Of a stretch of DNA of 64,000 nucleotides, positions 57,949 to 64,000 are shown in pieces (positions within the stretch are counted from its first letter, which is position 1; every line of letters starts with the position of its first letter). The position numbers and the translations under genes are program-made. Source of the DNA: Methanococci archaeon (GTDB taxonomy: Archaea; AGJL01; Methanococci; Methanococcales; Methanocaldococcaceae); the NCBI GenBank assembly GCA_013153845.1, contig JAADDS010000012.1, forward strand, positions 1 to 64,000, read 5' to 3'. Below the pieces are notes generated by a model. It did not search any database. It was given only the letters and a program-made list of their open reading frames with translations, and was not told the origin of the DNA.

Positions 57949-58128
57949 ATGGCAAAATGTTATGCAAAAATAACTACATTCGACTATGAAAAAGAGAGAA
58001 AATATTCTGTAAAGATAGTTTCATTAAGAGAAGATGTTGTCGTTAAAAAGATAAGGAGAGTTAGATTTGGGGTTATGTGTAGCTCAATAACACATAAAGT
58101 AAGCATATCGAAGATTTTATCAGTATAA
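57949..58128 (+). CDS. Small basic protein of unknown function
   Basis: 59 aa from ATG 57949, which has an excellent GGAGGTGAGATCA site. Sequence is basic and beta-like (AKITTFDYEKERKYSVKIVS; VVKKIRRVRFGVMCSS). No family is recognised. Frame open 27 bases upstream, but without a site. Confidence 0.55.
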   Translation: MAKCYAKITTFDYEKERKYSVKIVSLREDVVVKKIRRVRFGVMCSSITHKVSISKILSV

Positions 58129-58268
58129 CATATTATTAAATTATTTGAATTATTATAAAAATATGATATTATTTCAATATATAACCTTAAATATAATTTT
58201 GATTAAAAATATATTTAAATATAGTAAAGCATAAATAAAACAAATAAAAATACGTGGAGGATATTTTT

Positions 58269-59186
58269 TTATTCTTCTCCATAATATATTTTCAAAGCTT
58301 CTTCTAAACTTTTTCCTTCAATTGTTATTGCATATATTGCATTACACATTCTAATTGCCTGATCTAATGGTTTTTGATGGATATTTCTTCCTGTTGCGTT
58401 TCCTCGTGCTCCACTTATATGAATTTGCTCCCAGATCTGTCTTAAAAACTTTTCTGGATCTATGCTCTTTCCTCCTGCACATAAAACTCCTGTTCTTCCC
58501 GCGGCTAATATTGCCTCTTTAAATTTTTCTGCTGGATTATCACACTTTGGATAGTTAACTTTAACAAAATCCGCTCCTAAGCATGCAGCAACACCAGCAG
58601 CTCCTGCTATTAAATGCGGATCTCTCTCATTTTCTACATTTTTTCCCCTTGGATAACACCATATTATTGCAATTAATCCATGTTTATGTGCCTCTAATAT
58701 AACTCTTGATGCCTCTTCAAACATTATATGCTCATATTCGCTTCCCGGGTAGATTGTATAACCTACACCGAGTATATTCAGTCCAGAGTTCTCTTTAAAG
58801 TTTACAACGTCTTTTACAGAGACCAATGCCTTGCTTATTGGATCTCTGGTTTTAACTAAGTGGGTTTTTGAGTTGATCTTTACAATATAAGGAATTTTTC
58901 CATAATCCATTCCATACCTTGCTATTAATCCAAGTTGTGTGGCAAATGCACAGATCTTTCCTTTACTTGCTATATTGAAGAGATGATCAGGAGATGCGTC
59001 ATCTTTGGCAATTCCCTCCCCAAAGAAGTCATCATTTAAATGTTCTATTTTTTGATCTCCTGCAAATATCATAACGTTTCCGGTTTTTTTAGTTAGATCT
59101 AAGTAATTATTTATGTATTCTTTTTTAACGCTTTCTGGAACTGTTAAAGGAACTTTTATATCTCTTTTTTTAAGTTTTTTTATCAT
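58269..59186 (-). CDS. Class I fructose-bisphosphate aldolase-like (DhnA family, MJ1585 type)
   Basis: 305 aa. Motifs: MIFAGDQKIEHLNDDFFG, IWCYPRGKNVENERDP, Schiff-base lysine in DFVKVNYPKCDN (about 212), and SGARGNATGRNIHQ. The M. jannaschii homologue is described as making 6-deoxy-5-ketofructose 1-phosphate from a hexose phosphate and methylglyoxal, the substrate for ADH synthase at 49.8 kb. Start ATG 59186 follows GGGGATC. It lies directly after pstA on the same strand, where pstB might have been expected. Confidence 0.9.
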   Translation of the reverse strand: MIKKLKKRDIKVPLTVPESVKKEYINNYLDLTKKTGNVMIFAGDQKIEHLNDDFFGEGIAKDDASPDHLFNIASKGKICAFATQLGLIARYGMDYGKIPYIVKINSKTHLVKTRDPISKALVSVKDVVNFKENSGLNILGVGYTIYPGSEYEHIMFEEASRVILEAHKHGLIAIIWCYPRGKNVENERDPHLIAGAAGVAACLGADFVKVNYPKCDNPAEKFKEAILAAGRTGVLCAGGKSIDPEKFLRQIWEQIHISGARGNATGRNIHQKPLDQAIRMCNAIYAITIEGKSLEEALKIYYGEE

Positions 59187-59278
59187 CACGATCCCCGCTT
59201 CTAATTTGGTATTGGTAATATTAAAAATACTAATTTCATTAATAATGTTTGCTTAAACCCCTATTAAAAGATTTTGCA

Positions 59279-60127
59279 TTATTTCAAAGTTGAATATTTA
59301 TTTCTAATGATATGTGCTATTCCAAACAAAAAGAACATTAACATTATTAACACTAATGCCACACCATAAGCCATTTGCAATTCTTTTTGAGATGTATATT
59401 CTGTTGCTAATAAATATAGGGTAAAGGGTAGTGCTTCAATCCTATCAAATAATCCTATTCCAAAAGTAAAGGCAGTGGCAGCAGTGAACATTATCGCTGC
59501 GGTTTCTTCTGCACATCTTCCCATGGATAAAATGATTCCAGTAATTATTTGAGGAAGTGCCATTGGTAAAACAACCTTATAGGTGGTTTGCCATTTTGTA
59601 GCCCCTAAGGCAAAACTTCCCTCCCTTATCTCATTAGGAACTGTTTTTAATCCTTCTTCAGTGGCTTTTATTATAATTGGAAGAACTATAAATGATAATG
59701 TTAAAGCCCCAATTAATAAACACGGCCCAATAGTTTCAACTGCTATTGCATAACCAAAGAGACCGAAAACAATAGATGGTAAACCTGCCAGACAGTCAGC
59801 TGAAAATCTTATAATTCTTGAGATTTTGCTACTTGTTGCATATTCGTGTAAATATACTGCCCCTAATATTCCGAAGGGTATTGAAAATGCTATTGCCAAT
59901 ATCACAAGAGCTACGGTTCCAAGAATGGCGTTCCAAATTCCATTAAATACTCTTTCTTTTCCTAATATCACATATAGGGGGTTTGCATCTCCAAAGAAAA
60001 ATTTTAAATTAATTGCTCCAATTCCTTTAATGAATATATGCCCCACGATCGTAAATAAGATTAAAACAACAACTGCTCCAAACATTTTAAAAATAAAAAA
60101 TACTATTTTTTCTTCAATGTGTCTCAT
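59279..60127 (-). CDS. pstA: Phosphate ABC transporter permease PstA
   Basis: 282 aa, six membrane helices. The BPD-permease motif EIREGSFALGATKWQTTYKVVLPMALP (about 167) contacts the ATPase; GILGAVYLHEYA lies near 85. Start ATG 60127 follows GGTGCGATT. It is 18 bases after pstC. The next co-directional gene is an aldolase, not the ATPase pstB. Confidence 0.94.
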   Translation of the reverse strand: MRHIEEKIVFFIFKMFGAVVVLILFTIVGHIFIKGIGAINLKFFFGDANPLYVILGKERVFNGIWNAILGTVALVILAIAFSIPFGILGAVYLHEYATSSKISRIIRFSADCLAGLPSIVFGLFGYAIAVETIGPCLLIGALTLSFIVLPIIIKATEEGLKTVPNEIREGSFALGATKWQTTYKVVLPMALPQIITGIILSMGRCAEETAAIMFTAATAFTFGIGLFDRIEALPFTLYLLATEYTSQKELQMAYGVALVLIMLMFFLFGIAHIIRNKYSTLK

Positions 60128-60145
60128 AATCGCACCAAAATATTT

Positions 60146-61027
60146 TTAACCTTTAAATTTGCATTTTTTCCAGTATATATATTGGTAGACGACATTTAGT
60201 CCCATAACTATTAAAAATAAAACTAAACCTGTGGCAAACATTGCGTAGTAAATGGGGCTGTTTGCGGATGCTTCCTTTATATTTAAAACGATATGTGAAG
60301 TTAAAGGCCTTACAGGACTAAATATGGATGTTGGAATAACTGGCCAGTTTCCTGCTATCATTAACACCGCCATGGTCTCTCCAATCGCTCGTCCCATACC
60401 TAATATAATACTTGCTAAAATCCCATCCATTGCTAAGGGGATTACTACATGTTTTATTGTCTGCCATTTTGTAGCTCCCAAGGCAAAACTTCCCTCTTTT
60501 ATCTCCTCGGGAACGGATCTTATTGCTTCTTCTGAAAGTGTGGTTATGGTTGGAAGGATCATGATTGATAGTATTAAGGAAGATGCAAACCATCCGAATC
60601 CGGGATTTATATTGAAAACATTTCTTAGTGTTGGAACAAGCAAGATCATTCCGATAAATCCATAAACTACTGATGGAATGGCGGTTAATATCTCAATAGA
60701 TGGTCGTAAAAATTTTTTTACATACTTTGGAGCTATTTCAGATAGGTAGATGGCACAACCTACTCCGAAAGGAACTGAAAAGATCAGAGCAAGTAGTGTT
60801 ATGCAGAAACTTCCAATTATCATGGGAAATATGCCGTATTTTCCAACGTCTGGATTCCAATCCATGCCGAAAATAAAATTAATAGGGTTTACTACATCAA
60901 AAACTGGTAAGCTGTTTATTATTAAGAAGATAATTATTGCAAAGATGATTATACTTGAAAATAATGCACATATCTTTAAAACGATTCCAATGGTCTTTTC
61001 CATAATATATTTTTCTATTTTCAACAT
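60146..61027 (-). CDS. pstC: Phosphate ABC transporter permease PstC
   Basis: 293 aa, six membrane helices. PFGVGCAIYLSEIAPKYVKK (about 83), PSVVYGFIGM, EEIKEGSFALGATKWQTIKHVVIPLAM (about 175) and GRAIGETMAVLMIAGN. Start ATG 61027 follows GGTGAGGTA. Follows pstS by about 144 bases. Confidence 0.94.
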   Translation of the reverse strand: MLKIEKYIMEKTIGIVLKICALFSSIIIFAIIIFLIINSLPVFDVVNPINFIFGMDWNPDVGKYGIFPMIIGSFCITLLALIFSVPFGVGCAIYLSEIAPKYVKKFLRPSIEILTAIPSVVYGFIGMILLVPTLRNVFNINPGFGWFASSLILSIMILPTITTLSEEAIRSVPEEIKEGSFALGATKWQTIKHVVIPLAMDGILASIILGMGRAIGETMAVLMIAGNWPVIPTSIFSPVRPLTSHIVLNIKEASANSPIYYAMFATGLVLFLIVMGLNVVYQYIYWKKCKFKG

Positions 61028-61171
61028 TACCTCACCAAAAATTTGGTAAAGATATAAATAGGAATAAGCAAATGGTAGATCGGAATTAAAATTAAATTTG
61101 GAATTAAATTTGATAAATTTTGCAAAAATGGTAATAATTAATAAGTCAACGAATGAATTAACTCCAATTAT

Positions 61172-61993
61172 TTATTTTACAGAGATAAATCCTTTTTCTT
61201 TTACAATTTCTTGCCCTTTATCACTTAAAACAAAGTCAATGAACTCCTTTGCTACACCCTTGGGTTCTCCATTTGTAATTAGATTTAGAGGCCTGTATAT
61301 CTTGTAGATTCCTTTTTTTACGTTCTCTTGGGTTGGAGCAACGCCATCGAGTTTAACTGGTTTAACTGATTTATCTATATATCCAACTGATAGGTATCCA
61401 ATTCCGTTTTCATCCATTGCAATTTTTGTCTTCATCTCTCCATTTGAGGCCACAACAATCGCTTTTTTAGTTATATTTCCTTTGTCTAATGCAAGTTTCC
61501 AGAATGTTTCTCTTGTTCCACTTTCTTCATCTCTCGTATAAACGTTTATTGGAGCATCTCTTCCTCCAACTTCTTTCCAATTAGTTATTTTTCCAGCGAA
61601 AATTTCTTTTACCTGTTCTTTTGTTAAGTCATTTATTGGATTTTTTGGATTAACAACAACTGCAACTCCATCAACACCTATTTTAAAAACTTTCAGATTT
61701 GGATATTTTTCTTTTTCATCTGGATTTAAATTTCTCCCTGCCATTCCAATATCTATATGACCTTCTCCAACTTCTTTTATTCCAAAACCAGATCCCCCTC
61801 CTGAAACCTCGACTTTAACGTTTGGATGCATTTTCATGAATTCTTTACCTGCTTCCTCCATAATTGGAATTAGAGCAGTTCCTCCTGCTAATGTTAGTGT
61901 TTCCTCTTTACTAACTGAATTTTGCTCAGTTGTGCATCCACACAACCCTATGACAAGCAGTATTGCAAAAAGACCATACAAAAATTTTTTCAT
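61172..61993 (-). CDS. pstS: Phosphate-binding lipoprotein PstS
   Basis: 273 aa. Signal sequence and lipobox LCGC (Cys about 20) anchor it outside the cell; the phosphate-binding domain reads GGTALIPIMEEAGKEFM, SGGGSGFGIKEVGEG, DIGMAGR, EIFAGKITNWKEVGG and TRDEESGTRETFW. Captures phosphate for PstCA. Probable first gene of pstS-pstC-pstA. Confidence 0.95.
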   Translation of the reverse strand: MKKFLYGLFAILLVIGLCGCTTEQNSVSKEETLTLAGGTALIPIMEEAGKEFMKMHPNVKVEVSGGGSGFGIKEVGEGHIDIGMAGRNLNPDEKEKYPNLKVFKIGVDGVAVVVNPKNPINDLTKEQVKEIFAGKITNWKEVGGRDAPINVYTRDEESGTRETFWKLALDKGNITKKAIVVASNGEMKTKIAMDENGIGYLSVGYIDKSVKPVKLDGVAPTQENVKKGIYKIYRPLNLITNGEPKGVAKEFIDFVLSDKGQEIVKEKGFISVK

Positions 61994-62277
61994 CTAATCA
62001 CCTGTTATTAAGATTTTTAATATCACAATATAAGAAAATCATGTTTAGGTAAATAGAAAAATAATATATAAATTTTATTGAGAGAGAATCTAATATTTAA
62101 GACCAAATTAGAAAATCCATTATCAAAAGAATATTTATGAATCAAAATTTATTAAATTTGTTAATTTTAAGGATTGTATATTAATTATATAAACTATTAA
62201 AATTAAAATAAAAAGCAAAAAATAAAATTAAAATATATTAAAAGACAAAAAGAATAAAAATAAAAGATAAAAACCGT

Positions 62278-62748
62278 TTACACGTTTTCAGCATCGTCAG
62301 TAATGCTTGATACGTATTTTTCTAACATTACATCATCTCTGTATGCTAAAAGCACGTTTTCTGAGACAAATCCTAACTTGTAGTTTAATACGTTCATATA
62401 GTCCCTAAATTCGTTTATTTCTTTTATTATTGATTCAAATGGAACTTCTTCAACATTTACAATTACTACATCAAATTCTGGAATTTTATCTTTTATATTT
62501 TCAAAATCTAAGGGATGTTTAATCCTAACTACATAGAGTTTTGGCAATATCTTCTCTACTTTAACGATCTGTTCTACTGATTCGCTCTTCTGCTGATCTT
62601 CAATAGCAATATCTGCTTCTGGCTCTTCCTCTAATATATAAGCAGGTTTTTCTTCTCCAATAACAATATACTCTTCATCAGGAACGTCTACGGGCTTAGG
62701 AAGATCTTTGTTTCCTCTGATTTTCTTTATTATCTTTTTTATGACCAT
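62278..62748 (-). CDS. sepF: Cell division protein SepF (archaeal)
   Basis: 156 aa. A basic amphipathic N-terminus (VIKKIIKKIRG) for membrane attachment, an acidic linker (residues about 20-60), then the SepF core of beta-strands and helices: LYVVRIKHPLDFENIKDKI, VVIVNVEEVP, INEFRDYMNVLNYKLGFVSENVLLAYR. Archaeal SepF anchors FtsZ. Monocistronic. ATG 62748 follows GAGGGAGAGG. Confidence 0.88.
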   Translation of the reverse strand: MVIKKIIKKIRGNKDLPKPVDVPDEEYIVIGEEKPAYILEEEPEADIAIEDQQKSESVEQIVKVEKILPKLYVVRIKHPLDFENIKDKIPEFDVVIVNVEEVPFESIIKEINEFRDYMNVLNYKLGFVSENVLLAYRDDVMLEKYVSSITDDAENV

Positions 62749-62853
62749 AATTCCTCTCCCTCTTTGAAATCTTAAAATGTTATTATTTATACAGTTTTTT
62801 ATTATATAAATTTAATTATATTATTGGTTCATTAATATTTCATTAATATTAAA

Positions 62854-64000
62854 TTACTCAACTGTAACACTCTTAGCCAGACCTCTTGGTTTGTCTACAT
62901 CCCTTCCCAACTCAACGGCTTTATAGTATGCAAGTAATTGAAATGCAGGGGCATAGACAATTGGAGAAATTTCCTCAATTACCTCAGGAACAGTGATATT
63001 TTTAACTCCGTCTATGTTAGTGGGAGTTATTGCAATAACTTTTCCATTTCTTGCTTTAACTTCTTCAATATTTGCGATTAGGGAGTTAAATACACGGGAG
63101 GATTTTGGAGGAACTATTGCAATAGTATCCATATTCTCATCTATAAGAGAGATTGTTCCATGTTTTAACATTCCTCCACTCATTCCTTCCGCGTGAAGAT
63201 ATGTGATCTCTTTAAATTTTAATGCCCCCTCCAATGCACTCGCAATGTTTATTCCACGAGATATAAAAATATAGTTTTTTACAGTTAGATCTTGAGCGAT
63301 CTTTTTAATCTCTTCTTTGATATTTAAGACCTCTTTTATATATTCAGGGATCATCTCTAACTCTTTCTCATATTTGCTCATATCTCTTCCCAATAATTTA
63401 CCATATTCAATAAACAACCTATAAAGAATTACAAGTTGTGATGTGTAAGTTTTGGTGGCACAGACAGCTATTTCAATCCCTGCTCCCATCATAACGGTAA
63501 TGTCTGCCTCTCTCGTAGCCGTGCTTCCCAATACATTTACTATAACTCCCGTTTTTGCTCCTTTTTTCTTAGCAAATCTTAACGCTTTTAAGGTATCGTA
63601 TGTTTCTCCACTTTGGGTTATTCCAATTACAAGAGTATTGTTATCTACAACCGCTTTATCTAAAAATTCTGAAGCATCGCAGGCAATAATCAACTTTCCA
63701 AGTTTTGCAAATAGATACTCTGCAACCATGGCAGAGTGTAGGGAAGTCCCCATTGCAACGATGTATACTTTGTCATATTTTTTAATGTTTTTTGCAAGTT
63801 CTTTTATCTCTTCTGCTGATATTTTTGCTGAGGTCTTTAAAACTTCTGGCTGTTCCATTATCTCTTTTAGCATAAAATGAGGATACCCCATTTTTTCAGC
63901 AGATCTCATATCCCATTCAATTTTTATCATCTTCCTATGCACTTCCTTTCCACTGTTTTCAATCGTTAGATCGAATTCATTTTCTTTATTCTTTTTGATA
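62854..64000 (-). CDS. glmS: Glutamine-fructose-6-phosphate aminotransferase GlmS, 3' part
   Basis: Makes glucosamine 6-phosphate. The visible 382 codons hold both SIS domains: linker FDLTIENSGKEVHRKMIKIEWD, HFMLKEIMEQPEVL, MGTSLHSAMVAEYLFAKLG, GITQSGETYDTLKALRFAKKKG, SRGINIASALEGALKFKEITYLHAEGM and the C-terminal KPRGLAKSVTVE. The frame is open to base 64000 in the same protein, so the N-terminal glutaminase domain lies outside. An internal GTG (63942) is not the start. The M. jannaschii gene contains an intein in the N-terminal part, which could not be seen here. Confidence 0.95.
   Translation of the reverse strand, partial: IKKNKENEFDLTIENSGKEVHRKMIKIEWDMRSAEKMGYPHFMLKEIMEQPEVLKTSAKISAEEIKELAKNIKKYDKVYIVAMGTSLHSAMVAEYLFAKLGKLIIACDASEFLDKAVVDNNTLVIGITQSGETYDTLKALRFAKKKGAKTGVIVNVLGSTATREADITVMMGAGIEIAVCATKTYTSQLVILYRLFIEYGKLLGRDMSKYEKELEMIPEYIKEVLNIKEEIKKIAQDLTVKNYIFISRGINIASALEGALKFKEITYLHAEGMSGGMLKHGTISLIDENMDTIAIVPPKSSRVFNSLIANIEEVKARNGKVIAITPTNIDGVKNITVPEVIEEISPIVYAPAFQLLAYYKAVELGRDVDKPRGLAKSVTVE

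Noticed and set aside
62854-64000. glmS intein
   Set aside because: The visible 3' part reads as uninterrupted SIS-domain sequence; any intein would lie beyond the window.

Overview
The window is AT-rich chromosomal DNA from a hyperthermophilic methanogen of the Methanocaldococcus type, close to but not the same as M. jannaschii. Evidence: methanogenesis genes (VhuG, VhuD, HdrA, component A2, a YcaO of the McrA-thioglycine type), archaeal transcription and ribosomal genes (RpoL, Rpo7, Spt4, S24e, S27ae, L40e), GGTGA/GGAGG ribosome-binding sites before most starts, TTTATATA-type promoters, and in-frame UGA selenocysteine codons with archaeal SECIS hairpins. In so AT-rich a background nearly every GC-rich island is a structured RNA or a mobile-element end. 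All functions are assigned by reading sequence, without database searches.

Layout. 0-4 kb: end of a selenium-type vhu/hdr operon (hdrA with one UGA, vhuD with two UGAs and a SECIS, vhuG), then a promoter-driven GC-rich ncRNA. 4-13 kb: S-adenosyl/S-inosylhomocysteine hydrolase, rpoL, tyrS, cbiT, a site-2 protease, and a ribosome/RNA-polymerase block (rpo7, spt4, dephospho-CoA kinase, S24e, S27ae). 13-25 kb: tRNA-Arg and tRNA-Glu, mobA, component A2, HMG-CoA reductase, tsr3/L40e, an unusual solute-binding protein plus polyferredoxin pair, taw1, GTP cyclohydrolase III, hemA. 25-35 kb: carbamoyltransferase behind a three-gene cassette of unknown function, MarC, a PAPS-reductase-like protein, TrmG10, MATE, aminotransferase, transaldolase. 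35-47 kb: MCM, RNase P protein, cobA, pyrB, TatD, hisD, a broken restriction gene beside an intact methylase, YcaO, NifB, phosphomevalonate dehydratase small subunit. 47-55 kb: tnpB remnant, initiator tRNA, phosphohexomutase, ADH synthase, Memo, CofE-like protein, a wrecked chemoreceptor gene. 55-64 kb: guaAA, selD (selenoprotein) with SECIS, aldolase, pstSCA, sepF and the 3' part of glmS.

The genes connect functionally. SelD makes the selenophosphate used for selenocysteine in HdrA, VhuD and SelD itself. ADH synthase and the 58 kb aldolase fit consecutive steps of the archaeal aromatic amino-acid route. HMG-CoA reductase and the dehydratase small subunit belong to the archaeal mevalonate pathway. 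Taw1, Tsr3, TrmG10 and perhaps the Dus-like protein modify RNA.

Strongest unusual signals: (1) a perfect 19-nt inverted repeat joining the bases just after the selD UGA to the bases just after the selD stop, next to the SECIS; (2) a 109-bp-offset duplication of the transaldolase 3' end around a 65-bp palindromic element; (3) three scattered copies of a two-part signature matching the right end of the tnpB remnant; (4) an ncRNA with two mutually exclusive long helices; (5) a stop-less dephospho-CoA kinase/S24e junction; (6) a restriction gene lacking its 5' end next to an intact methylase.
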